From: Sphingobacterium sp. UT-1RO-CII-1
GTDB lineage: Bacteria > Bacteroidota > Bacteroidia > Sphingobacteriales > Sphingobacteriaceae
Assembly: GCF_026711005.1 (NCBI RefSeq)
Contig: NZ_JAPPVJ010000004.1
Location: 419,354 to 483,353, forward strand
DNA length: 64,000 bases
Reading direction: 5' to 3'
Below the pieces are notes generated by a model. It made no database searches. It was not told the DNA's origin and saw only the letters and a program-made list of their open reading frames with translations. Shown here in pieces: positions 8,887 to 17,553 of the stretch. The position numbers were made by a program, and so were the translations under genes. The stretch's first letter is position 1; each line of letters opens with the position of its first letter.

Positions 8887-9498
8887 CTAAAATATTTTAC
8901 CTGTAAGGTACTCCAAATTTTCTGTTATTTTTTCAATTTCCCAATTCCACCATTGTAAATCTAAAAGTCTTTCAATCTCTTGCTCGGGAAACCTCTTTCT
9001 AAGAAGAGTAGCTGGATTTCCGCCTACAATCGCATATGGTTCGACATCTTTTGTAACAGTAGCATTCGTCGCAATAATTGCACCGTCACCTATTTTTATT
9101 CCGGGCATGATAGTGACATTGGCTCCTATCCAGACGTCATTACCGATAACCGTATCACCCTTATAAGGTAATTCTTCGATCTCAGGTTCTATCCGTTTCC
9201 AATCCTTGCCAAAAATATTAAAAGGATAAGTGGTAATTCCGTCCATTTTATGATTTGCTCCATTCATAATAAAAGTAATTCCTGACGCAATCATACAGAA
9301 CTTGCCTATAATCAGTTTGTCACCAATAAAATCATAATGGTACTTTACATTTTTCTCAAAATTTTCCACATTTTCATAATCATCGTAGTAGGTATATTCA
9401 CCCACAATAATATTCGGATTCTTGATTATGTTCTTAAGAAAACATAGCGTACGGTGGTTTACTATCGGAAATTTTTCATCTTTATTTGGTATCTGCAT
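8887..9498 (-). CDS. vat: Streptogramin A O-acetyltransferase (Vat family)
   Basis: A 203-residue hexapeptide-repeat acetyltransferase of the xenobiotic (XAT) class. It carries the Vat signatures [27 protein letters not shown] with catalytic H83 (H82 in VatD), [10 protein letters not shown] and [12 protein letters not shown], and the C-terminal LQWWNWE. Vat enzymes acetylate the hydroxyl of group A streptogramins with acetyl-CoA in the cytoplasm. Length matches the family. It is the first gene of a two-gene operon with vgb, so the pair would inactivate both halves of a streptogramin mixture. Chloramphenicol XATs are the nearest alternative, but the motif set fits Vat better. Confidence 0.87.
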   Translation of the reverse strand: MQIPNKDEKFPIVNHRTLCFLKNIIKNPNIIVGEYTYYDDYENVENFEKNVKYHYDFIGDKLIIGKFCMIASGITFIMNGANHKMDGITTYPFNIFGKDWKRIEPEIEELPYKGDTVIGNDVWIGANVTIMPGIKIGDGAIIATNATVTKDVEPYAIVGGNPATLLRKRFPEQEIERLLDLQWWNWEIEKITENLEYLTGKIF

Positions 9499-9772
9499 AG
9501 TTCACTTTTTTATTAAGATTGACTAAGAAGTTTAGAAACAAAATCTTCCATAGAGCTAATATTATCGCTTAAGTACTTCAAAGATTAATTCGTTTCTACT
9601 AAAAATGTAACCCATTATATTAACTCATTTTTCTTTATTAAGATTGATACTTCTCTTAAAATTGTTAAATCAGTCTATATAGTCAGAAAATAACAGATAA
9701 AATAATGATTTGACTCCGTCGCATAAAAACTCGAACATAAACTATGTTTTTTTTCGTAAACATAGAAATGGT

Positions 9773-10582
9773 TCAAAAAAAATCAGAAGGAAGTACGCCG
9801 GTGAAAGACTTAAAATCACGGATAAAATGGGACTGATCATAATATCCTCCATTTAAACCAAGATCTGTGAGGTTATTTTGCAAATGTGCTTCTTCAAATA
9901 GACTTCTGAAACGTATAATTTTACAATATTGTTTGGGTGTAGTCCCTACATTGGCTCTGAAGTTTTTTTCGAAAGAATCTCGGCTTATACTGATTTCTTT
10001 TGAAAGGTCGTTGATGGAAACGAGCCCTTTTTTTTCTTTAATCCGGTGGATAGCATCTTTAATTCGGGTGTCCATAACCTTGGGTTCTTTTTCTGAAATC
10101 AAGAAATCCTCTAATAGCTGAAGCATTTTTATGTAAGAAGATTGATTTGAAAGCTGCTGATTTAAGGACAAAACTTTTTGACGACTAAAAAAATAATCTA
10201 ATGGAAGAAAAGTGCCAGAAAAATTGTGGATGGGCTTTCTTATAAAAAAGGAAGCAAAGCCTGGGTTGACTATGGTAGTAAGTAAGCTGGTTTGCGCCGT
10301 GAAACTAAATTGAAGGTGTTTTTGGGAGATACCGAAAACTGTAGCTTTCGGTAGGTCAACCTTAGAACCGTCATTTTTTATCATCGCTATGTTTCCATTG
10401 ATGATATGATTAAAAGATATAGAAGGATTTGGAAAGAGATGCATTTCCATTTCGCTCGTACACTGGACGATCATATACTCCTTAATGAAAGGTTTGAGCA
10501 ATTTGTGAGGTAAAAACCTAAGTTCTTTTCTTTTGCTATTTTTTAGGTCGTGCTCAAAAAAAGATATTTTATTTTCCGTCAT
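9773..10582 (-). CDS. AraC family transcriptional regulator
   Basis: A 269-residue regulator with an N-terminal sensor domain of the DUF6597 type common in Bacteroidetes (LRFLPHKLLKPFIKEYMIVQ at the start). The C-terminal AraC DNA-binding domain covers about residues 165-269 and contains SINDLSKEISISRDSFEKNF and the ending YYDQSHFIRDFKSFTGVLP. It stands alone between vat and a small unknown gene. The 274 bp between it and vat (9499-9772) are AT-rich and show no gene. Its target is not evident. Confidence 0.82.
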   Translation of the reverse strand: MTENKISFFEHDLKNSKRKELRFLPHKLLKPFIKEYMIVQCTSEMEMHLFPNPSISFNHIINGNIAMIKNDGSKVDLPKATVFGISQKHLQFSFTAQTSLLTTIVNPGFASFFIRKPIHNFSGTFLPLDYFFSRQKVLSLNQQLSNQSSYIKMLQLLEDFLISEKEPKVMDTRIKDAIHRIKEKKGLVSINDLSKEISISRDSFEKNFRANVGTTPKQYCKIIRFRSLFEEAHLQNNLTDLGLNGGYYDQSHFIRDFKSFTGVLPSDFF

Positions 10583-10747
10583 CGATTAATGTCCTTGTAG
10601 TTAGATGCTTATGGAAATGTGGTGAAAATATTATAACGTGATGTATAACTTTGAAACTTTCCAGTGCAGACTAGCCTTCGGTTAGTCATGCAGCTGCAAG
10701 TTATCTTTTGATTGCTGATTAGAAGATTGTTATTATCCATTTTGTGA

Positions 10748-10960
10748 TTACCAGTCCATTATTTCTACTTTAATTCTTTTCTTTTCTAAAAGCTCAATAA
10801 CAGTGGAAGAACAAAATCTATTTGCCTGCACTCTCAGTACCTTATCACAGTCTTCTAAATCGATAGTAACCATGGAGTCTAGAATCAGCTCGGACAGTTC
10901 GGCTTGAATATTTTTAGCTAAACGAGGATCATTAATGCTTGTTTTATATACCTTTACCAT
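10748..10960 (-). CDS. Small protein with ferredoxin-like (HMA-type) pattern
   Basis: A 70-residue protein that predicts as beta-alpha-beta-beta-alpha-beta, the pattern of heavy-metal-associated domains, with VTIDLEDCDKVLRVQA as the central strands and KRIKVEIMDW at the end. The metal-binding CxxC of copper chaperones is missing. Such small proteins are common in Sphingobacteriaceae without an assigned function. Nothing in the neighbourhood clarifies its role. Confidence 0.55.
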   Translation of the reverse strand: MVKVYKTSINDPRLAKNIQAELSELILDSMVTIDLEDCDKVLRVQANRFCSSTVIELLEKKRIKVEIMDW

Positions 10961-11163
10961 ACTTATTATTTTTAACCGTATTTTGATTTCGTTTTAAAGA
11001 AATCAGTCTGTAACAAACTAACGGGGTTTAAATGAAATTGTAAAATATCATGGATTTCATAATAGCCATCATTTGATTCCGATTAAAGCTTGCATCGAGG
11101 TCAGACAGACAAGTATAAAAGCAATCCCAATTTAGGAGAAGATACAAGTGAGAAAGGGATACT

Positions 11164-12075
11164 TCAAGCCATTTCCCGTTCCCATTTTTCCTCAAACAGT
11201 TTTTTCAGTTCGGCCAATTCGTTATGGTATATTGTGTTTTTCCTTGTACCGAAGTATAGCGTGTTTTCCCACGGGATGTTACCCTCCCAGACCAATTTAA
11301 TTTTTCCTACTTCCAATGCTTCCTGACAAAGGAAATCTGGGACAATTGAAAACCCGTCATTGTTACTTAAGCAGCGTATAATGGAACTGATATTGGGTAC
11401 AATATAATTTGGGCTGAAATCAGGATGTTCATTGAAATTCTTTGACCAGAAGTTTTTGAGATGTTCCATATCTCCTGCCGTGCTGTACCATAGCTGTTGT
11501 TTGAGAAAGTCTTTTACACCTAGAACATCACCATTTTCTAATAAGGATTTCAATTCGGAAGTATCTGTTTTGCTCCCGGCAATCAGTACAATACGTTCTT
11601 TGGAAAACGGTCTATATATAAGGTTTGATTGGTTGCCCTTTTGTGGTGTAATGATCATATCCAGCAATCCATTTTCCAAGTCAGCCTGCATTTGCGGATA
11701 AAGCCCGAATTTGATAATTAAATTGAAAGGTAGGCTTGCAACATGTTCCTCTAAAGTGTATTGGAACGTTTCGAAGCACATACCGATACTTATGGTAGCT
11801 CTTTCGGGTTTGGAACGACGATGGAAATACTGTTCCGCACTTTCCAATTTTTGGAGTGGTTGTAAGATGAAGTTGTAAAGTATCTTGCCTTTTTCCGTCG
11901 GCACCACTTTACGAGGAGAACGGTCGAATAACTTATACCCCGCATACGCCTCCAAAGAATTCAGGTGAAGGCTAACGCCCGGCTGTGAGATAAATAATTC
12001 TTTAGCGGCAGATGATAATGTACCGGTTTCATATATGGCTCTAAAAGTCCTTAGCCATTCCAAATTCCACTGCAT
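11164..12075 (-). CDS. LysR family transcriptional regulator
   Basis: A 303-residue LysR regulator. The N-terminal winged helix (residues 1-60) contains the family motif GTLSSAAKELFISQPGVSLH. The C-terminal effector-binding domain follows. The start at 12075 (MQWNLEWL) gives the normal length; ten residues upstream in frame are unlikely to be translated. It diverges from an aldo/keto reductase gene with 236 bp between them, the classic arrangement in which a LysR protein controls its divergent neighbour in response to a small molecule. Confidence 0.85.
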   Translation of the reverse strand: MQWNLEWLRTFRAIYETGTLSSAAKELFISQPGVSLHLNSLEAYAGYKLFDRSPRKVVPTEKGKILYNFILQPLQKLESAEQYFHRRSKPERATISIGMCFETFQYTLEEHVASLPFNLIIKFGLYPQMQADLENGLLDMIITPQKGNQSNLIYRPFSKERIVLIAGSKTDTSELKSLLENGDVLGVKDFLKQQLWYSTAGDMEHLKNFWSKNFNEHPDFSPNYIVPNISSIIRCLSNNDGFSIVPDFLCQEALEVGKIKLVWEGNIPWENTLYFGTRKNTIYHNELAELKKLFEEKWEREMA

Positions 12076-12311
12076 AACTATTATTTTTATAATACAAATA
12101 TACAATTTAAGTTATTTTGGTGATAATAAAACATTCCTGAAATTTGTCTCATAATGTTCTTATAAAAAATGATTGGGCAAGAAGTGCTCTAGAATCAAAT
12201 AGTCGAGTGGGAGCAATTTATGCTTGAAGGCTACTAGATTGGCGGCCATAAGCGATTTCTTTAGGAGATTGGACATTATCAAATAAAAACGGTTTTAAAT
12301 AACAAAAAAAG

Positions 12312-13310
12312 ATGGAATATAGAAAATTAGGCAATTCGGGATTAAAAGTACCGGTGTTAAGCTTAGGTACAGGTACCTTTGGCGGTACGGATGAGTTCTT
12401 TAAGCGTTGGGGCCAGACGGATGTAAAAGAAGCTTCACGGTTGATTGATATCTGTTTAGAGAATGGGGTAAACTTCTTTGATACCGCCAATGTTTATTCG
12501 CAGGGAGTATCTGAAGAAATATTAGGTCAGGTCCTAAAAGGAAAAAGAAACGAGACAATCGTTTCAACCAAAGGCACTTATACTATGGGAACAGGGGTGA
12601 ACGAAAGAGGGGGCTCTCGTTTTCATATCACAAATGCGATCAATGATAGTTTGAAGCGTTTGAAAACAGATTATGTTGATATATATTTTATGCATGGTTT
12701 TGACAGTAGTACCCCCATTGAGGAAACGCTGCGGACATTGGACGATCTAGTGTCAAGCGGTAAAGTAAGGTATATTGGCTGTTCCAACTTTGCGGCCTGG
12801 CAACTGATGAAGTCGTTGTCCATTTCAGAAAAGTACAACTTCGAAAAATATGTTATCTACCAAGGTTATTATTCCTTGATCGGCCGTGATTATGAGCAGG
12901 AACTGATGCCTTTGATAAAGGATCAGGGTATGGGATTGATGGTGTGGAGTCCGCTCGGTTGGGGCAGGCTTACGGGAAAAATAAGAAGAAACCAACCGAT
13001 TGCGGATGGGCGGATACAATCTGGTGGTGCAGTAGGCTCTCCTCCTGTAGAGGATGAAGAGCTGTATATGCTTGTAGATGTTTTGGAAAGAATAGCAAAC
13101 GAAACAGGTAAGACTATTTCGCAGGTAGCAATAAACTGGTTGGTACAGCAGGATACTGTTTCCAATATTGTGATCGGTGCAAGAAATGAGCAACAACTGA
13201 TCGAGAATTTAGGTAGTGTCGGTTGGTCATTATCAGAAGCAAATCTTGCAGAACTTAATGCGATTACAGCTCCTAAACTTATTTATCCACATTGGGTTGG
13301 TGATAGGTAA
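12312..13310 (+). CDS. Aldo/keto reductase
   Basis: A 332-residue NADPH-dependent oxidoreductase with TIM-barrel fold. Expected tetrad positions are visible: Asp in FFDTANVY with the following Tyr, Lys in VSTKG, and His in YFMHGFD. The nucleotide-binding C-terminal part includes NIVIGARNEQQL. The family reduces aldehydes and ketones, often from xenobiotics or methylglyoxal. It diverges from the LysR gene, which probably controls it. Substrate unknown. Confidence 0.87.
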   Translation: MEYRKLGNSGLKVPVLSLGTGTFGGTDEFFKRWGQTDVKEASRLIDICLENGVNFFDTANVYSQGVSEEILGQVLKGKRNETIVSTKGTYTMGTGVNERGGSRFHITNAINDSLKRLKTDYVDIYFMHGFDSSTPIEETLRTLDDLVSSGKVRYIGCSNFAAWQLMKSLSISEKYNFEKYVIYQGYYSLIGRDYEQELMPLIKDQGMGLMVWSPLGWGRLTGKIRRNQPIADGRIQSGGAVGSPPVEDEELYMLVDVLERIANETGKTISQVAINWLVQQDTVSNIVIGARNEQQLIENLGSVGWSLSEANLAELNAITAPKLIYPHWVGDR

Positions 13311-13363
13311 CTATAGGTTGTTGAGTAGAGGGTATAGCTTATATAGGGGTTAAGATTTAGTTT

Positions 13364-13377
13364 GTGACATTTGTCAC
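13364..13377. promoter_or_regulatory. Crp-type palindrome before the cupin gene
   Basis: GTGACATTTGTCAC, one base different from the perfect palindrome at 6118-6131 and fitting TGTGA-N6-TCACG. It lies about 82 bp before the cupin start. Shared control of the cupin and VOC genes by a Crp/Fnr-family protein is inferred. Confidence 0.45.
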
Positions 13378-13458
13378 GGTTCATTCAATTAATTTTTTGT
13401 GAATTTTGAAGAGTTAAATTTCGAAAAATAAGTTTTATAGATTTTAGATTGAATTATT

Positions 13459-13830
13459 ATGGGATCAAGTAATTTCAGTAAATATAGAGTTTCTACATCA
13501 TCAATTGATTGGAAACCTTTGGTAGAGGACAATGTTGATACAAGGGGAATCTTTTATAAAGTTTTGCATTATAATGAAAAACAGCAAAGACCATCTAGTT
13601 TTATCTTGAAGTTTGAAAAAGGCGCATCATATCCATTACATAATCATCCTGGTGGAGAAGAAGCTTTTATTTTAGAAGGCGAAGTCTATTTTAATGAATT
13701 AAAACTAGTGAAGGGAGATTACTTTTTTACACCTAAAAACTTTAAGCACTCAGTTAAATCAGAAACAGGCTGTCAGATTTTATTTATTGTTCCAGAAGAA
13801 GTTGAAATAATGGAAGCGGACACACATTAA
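13459..13830 (+). CDS. Cupin-domain protein, ChrR-like
   Basis: A 123-residue single cupin. The first metal motif is visible as PLHNHPGGEEAFILEGE and the second as GDYFFTPKNFKHSV, giving three His and one Glu as likely metal ligands. This resembles the cupin half of the ChrR anti-sigma factor and free-standing relatives used in quenching reactive oxygen or binding small ligands. A Crp-type palindrome lies upstream. It is preceded by the aldo/keto reductase in the same direction but 148 bp away. Confidence 0.75.
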   Translation: MGSSNFSKYRVSTSSIDWKPLVEDNVDTRGIFYKVLHYNEKQQRPSSFILKFEKGASYPLHNHPGGEEAFILEGEVYFNELKLVKGDYFFTPKNFKHSVKSETGCQILFIVPEEVEIMEADTH

Positions 13831-14115
13831 AATAAACTATGTAAACTATAATTATTGGAAGTATTATATTTAGCATACTGATCAAAGGTTTATATTTATG
13901 TTTATAGTCTTTTGATTCACATGGTAACAGGTTGCGGTTAAGTATTATAGCCTCTTTTTATATTGAAGTATGAGACGCTTTGTTGCCAGAGTAAGTTTGA
14001 TTTTCTGCATCTGTCTTTTGATTTTATTAGAATGTTTCTGAGTGTTTGTATCTAGTTTTGAAAAAAATAAGGTAATTAAGAAGTGTAAACCGATATAAGA
14101 AAATAGAGATAAAGA

Positions 14116-14655
14116 ATGAAAATAGAGATTTTATACAGTTTGACTATAGAGCAATTTGAAAATTTGGGTCACGATGGATATGAATCAGATCAAATTTACA
14201 ATCTGACATTAAATAGTGATGAGAATTCTTTTTTATTTAAAATTGCACTCGAAAATTTGAAGGAGAAGTATGTGAAAGATTACGAAACAACCTTCGAGGA
14301 TATTGATGAATATAACAATATTGTGCTTGAAGGAAATTCGTTTGGAGCTTATAATAATGAACTTGTCGGAGTTGCAATTTGTGAGGAACATAAGTGGAAC
14401 AATAGTCTTTATCTTTCAAATTTAATAGTATCTCAAAAAGATCGACAAAAAGGTATTGGTAAACTCTTAATTCAAAATATAATTGAACATGCAAAAAATA
14501 GAAACTTCAGACTTATCGAATTGGAAACTCAAAACACAAATGTTCCTGCAATCAAATTTTACCAAAAGCAAGGTTTTAAAATAACAGGTTTGAAGACGAA
14601 TTTATATAACAAAGATGGCATTGAAAAAGCAATCTATATGACATTCGAAATATAA
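14116..14655 (+). CDS. GNAT N-acetyltransferase, streptothricin-acetyltransferase-like
   Basis: A 179-residue acetyltransferase. The acetyl-CoA binding motif A is QKDRQKGIGKLLI (Q/RxxGxG/A type). The C-terminal part, IELETQNTNVPAIKFYQKQG, resembles streptothricin acetyltransferases (LETQ-x-NxxACKFY) as I remember them. A resistance role against streptothricin would fit the neighbouring vat-vgb pair, but general GNATs can share this pattern. The gene is AT-rich and sits alone. 285 bp upstream (13831-14115) hold no convincing gene. Confidence 0.72.
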   Translation: MKIEILYSLTIEQFENLGHDGYESDQIYNLTLNSDENSFLFKIALENLKEKYVKDYETTFEDIDEYNNIVLEGNSFGAYNNELVGVAICEEHKWNNSLYLSNLIVSQKDRQKGIGKLLIQNIIEHAKNRNFRLIELETQNTNVPAIKFYQKQGFKITGLKTNLYNKDGIEKAIYMTFEI

Positions 14656-14964
14656 AAAATGCCTGTACATAGTTTCATTTTTTAGCTCTAAATAGATGGA
14701 GTTATTATAGATAATAAATTTTGGTTGATGGAGCTGGAATTGATAGAACCTTACTTGTTTTTGAATAATGATGAGAACTTATTAGATAATTATTATCAAG
14801 CATTAGTAGCCTGTTTATAATGTTATCATATAGGCCATTAAAGCCTTCCGGATGGTGTTTTTGATAAGTAATACTTTGTCCTCGTATGAAAATAAAATAT
14901 ATTTTATTCGTAAAGTATAATTTATTTACGCTAAATTGTAAAGCAGATAGTTCAACTGATCAAG
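14656..14964. other. Intergenic stretch without a recognisable gene
   Basis: AT-rich DNA between the GNAT gene and the terminator hairpin at 14965. I see no coding frame of convincing quality, no tRNA and no repeat shared with the rest of the window. Confidence 0.5.
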
Positions 14965-15000
14965 GGCCTGTACTTAATATACCTTAGTACAGGCCTTTAT
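14965..15000 (+). terminator. Hairpin before the ABC exporter
   Basis: Perfect 10-bp stem GGCCTGTACT / AGTACAGGCC (14965-14974 and 14986-14995) with an 11-base loop and a short TTTAT tail. It lies about 50 bp before the ABC transporter start, so it either ends upstream transcription or forms part of that gene's leader. Confidence 0.5.
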
Positions 15001-15046
15001 TAAGAGAAAGTAAGAGCCCATTTGGCTTTTCTCAAAATCATTGCAT

Positions 15047-16831
15047 ATGACTTTACCACAACTGCTGCGCAAGCTGACTCCTTTCATTAAACCTTATAGA
15101 CACCTTATATTTTACACTTTATTATTGACAGTCGTTGGTTCGTTTGCTGCACAGGTTAATGCTTTTATTTTAAAGTATACGGTAGATTCAATTAGCGATT
15201 TGCTGGTAGCGCAAAGTCCGCTCTCAGCAGGCTTTCACCTGTTGGGTTTTATCACCGTCATACTCTTGACTAAAGAAGTTATTTATTCTTTTGTGCAGTT
15301 CGGACAGAAGTATTTTGGCGAAAAGTTAAGGATTTTTATAGCCCGCGACTTTGCACAGGATATAGTAGAAAAGATATTAACCTATAGGTTGGCTTTTTAT
15401 ACTTCGTCGACCAACGAGTCCGGCAAGTTGCAAACACGCATCGATGCCGGGATAAGTAGCTTAACCAGGTTGGTGCAAAATTTCTTTATCGATATTTTAC
15501 CTTTATTCGCTAATGCTATAGTGGCTTTGGTGTTTATGTTTATGGCCAATTTTTATGTAGGCTTGGTCGGTCTATTAGTGATACCTATCTATTTTTATGT
15601 TTCGCAAAGGCAAGCACAGAAATTGTCGGGCTTTCGTCGCAAGATGCGAAATTATAGAGAGAATAAAAGTAATCAGATCATTAACCTGATCAGCTCGATT
15701 ACCGTGATCAAGTCTTTCGTGCGGGAAGATCTAGAAGCTGAAAAGCATAGGCAGATACAGTATGATATGACGGAAAACCAAATGACAACCCGTAAGACAA
15801 GCTTTACGTTTGATAGTATAAAAAGTTTTGTCGAGCAGATTGGCGTGGTTATAGTTATCATCCTGACTGCTTACCTCGTGATGAGCAATCAGATTACTTT
15901 AGGTGCTATTATGTTTCATGTGATGTTGTTTAATAATGTGTCGGCACCGATCAGGCAATTGCATCGAATTTATGATGAGGTTAATGATGCGTTGATTTAT
16001 TCAGAGGGGTTCTTTGAGATATTAGAATCGGATCAACAGGTTGAAGGCTCTGGAACTTATAGACCAACGGATATAAAAGGATTGATTGAAGTTAAAAACA
16101 TAGATTTTGAATACCCGAATGGAACGAAAGCTATCAAAAATGTCAGTATGACGATAAAGCCCAACGATATTACGGCATTAGTTGGGCTTAGCGGTGCCGG
16201 AAAAAGCACGATGATAAACCTGCTCGATAAGTTTTATGACCCTACAGCAGGAGCAATCTATCTGGACGGCGTTGATCTGAAAGAGTATGATACACACTTT
16301 TTGAGGCAAAATATAGGTCTGGTATTGCAAAGTAACCATATTTTTAAAGGCTCGATTGCCGAAAATATCCGCTACGGAAAGACAGATGCAAGCATGGAAG
16401 AGGTGATAAATGCAGCAAAAAAAGCCTATATACATGAGCAGGTAATGGAGTTGCCCGAGCAATACGAATCAGCAGCTAATCTGCTTTCGGGCGGACAGCA
16501 GCAACGTATAGCTATTGCCCGATTGTTTTTGAAAAATCCACCGATCATATTCTTGGATGAACCAACTGCCAATTTAGATGCGATCGCTACCGAGCAGATT
16601 AAAAAAAGTCTGGATGCGATTAAAGTAGGGCGTACGGTGATTATCGTCTCGCACAGTATATCGCAGATTATAGATGCCTCGCATATTATTGTAATGGAAA
16701 AAGGGGAGGTTGTGGAAGCCGGGACGCACGAGGAGTTGTACGAGAAAAAGAACGTATACCATAAGATTTTTAGTGCAATGGCGAATAGTTTGAATATCCA
16801 GAAAATTACAGAGTCGATGTCGGAGCATTAA
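15047..16831 (+). CDS. ABC exporter, fused permease and ATPase
   Basis: A 594-residue half-transporter. The N-terminal six-helix exporter domain (about 20-310) is followed by an ATP-binding domain from about 345. Walker A GLSGAGKS is near residue 380, the Q-loop at LVLQSN, the signature LSGGQQQR, Walker B IIFLDEP and the H-loop in IVSHSIS. It would act as a dimer and export a lipid, drug or peptide; the substrate is unknown. ATG 15047 was chosen over a TTG two codons earlier. Confidence 0.87.
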   Translation: MTLPQLLRKLTPFIKPYRHLIFYTLLLTVVGSFAAQVNAFILKYTVDSISDLLVAQSPLSAGFHLLGFITVILLTKEVIYSFVQFGQKYFGEKLRIFIARDFAQDIVEKILTYRLAFYTSSTNESGKLQTRIDAGISSLTRLVQNFFIDILPLFANAIVALVFMFMANFYVGLVGLLVIPIYFYVSQRQAQKLSGFRRKMRNYRENKSNQIINLISSITVIKSFVREDLEAEKHRQIQYDMTENQMTTRKTSFTFDSIKSFVEQIGVVIVIILTAYLVMSNQITLGAIMFHVMLFNNVSAPIRQLHRIYDEVNDALIYSEGFFEILESDQQVEGSGTYRPTDIKGLIEVKNIDFEYPNGTKAIKNVSMTIKPNDITALVGLSGAGKSTMINLLDKFYDPTAGAIYLDGVDLKEYDTHFLRQNIGLVLQSNHIFKGSIAENIRYGKTDASMEEVINAAKKAYIHEQVMELPEQYESAANLLSGGQQQRIAIARLFLKNPPIIFLDEPTANLDAIATEQIKKSLDAIKVGRTVIIVSHSISQIIDASHIIVMEKGEVVEAGTHEELYEKKNVYHKIFSAMANSLNIQKITESMSEH

Positions 16832-17036
16832 GGTAATGGCTGATCTGTCTTTTTGATGCACTGGTCGTAGCTCTATAATTGAATAATACCAATGTATCTA
16901 CGAAAAACACCACGATAGAAAGGTGATTTTATTTAGCTTTGTATCGTTTTACGGACATACGGTTAATTTATGTCAGTAGAAACAAAAAATATATAAAATT
17001 ACACACGTTGAACTGCTTGTTTTTGCTCTGCTACGT

Positions 17037-17459
17037 ATGAAAAAACTGTTTATACTAAGTCTGTCTGTTATGTACCTGATGCTGTCTACTGGCTTCAGCC
17101 AGTACATGCACCTCTGCATGACGACGGATGTACAGCAGTATAGTTTAACAGGTCTGCAGATTAGTAGCGACGAGCCTTGTCCGCTTTGTACAAACCTAGA
17201 ACAAGGTCTGGCACAGCAGAAAGACGACTGCTGTAAGCTCGAAATTACGCAGCTGCGGACAGATGAATTGGCAAAGACAAACCCCAATTTTGACTTTACC
17301 GTTAAAGTGTGGGGAGGCATTATTCCCAACCGTATGTTGGGTGCTGTATTTGACCCAGTAGCAGAGCGTGCATCGAAACATCTTTACAGTACTTCAACCC
17401 CTCTTGCCCTCATAGAGCAAAACCCGCTCTATATCTTTCATTGCGTCTATAGAATTTAG
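17037..17459 (+). CDS. Exported Cys-rich protein, HYC_CC_PP family-like
   Basis: A 140-residue protein with a signal peptide (to about residue 20). It then shows the pattern of a small Bacteroidetes family: an early H-x-C (YMHLCM), a CPLC pair, a CC pair (DDCCKLE) and a C-terminus ending NPLYIFHCVYRI. Family members are commonly found beside heavy-metal or multidrug RND efflux genes; I infer metal binding in the periplasm. The expected Pro-Pro motif near the end is reduced to a single Pro. The TolC gene follows 94 bp downstream. Confidence 0.62.
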   Translation: MKKLFILSLSVMYLMLSTGFSQYMHLCMTTDVQQYSLTGLQISSDEPCPLCTNLEQGLAQQKDDCCKLEITQLRTDELAKTNPNFDFTVKVWGGIIPNRMLGAVFDPVAERASKHLYSTSTPLALIEQNPLYIFHCVYRI

Positions 17460-17553
17460 GATTGAGCTTAATTTATATTGCGTTCGTTGGCTATGTATAT
17501 AGACCAACCGAACCTTTAGTTTTTTAAGTTTTATTATTCTAAATTTTTATACA

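Noticed and set aside
13970..14042. Very short hydrophobic frame (23 residues) before the GNAT gene
   Set aside because: Too short and without supporting signals; it could arise by chance in AT-rich DNA.
3800..15000. Integrated mobile element carrying the resistance genes
   Set aside because: The region is AT-rich and accessory-like, but I found no transposase, integrase, tRNA junction or terminal repeats.
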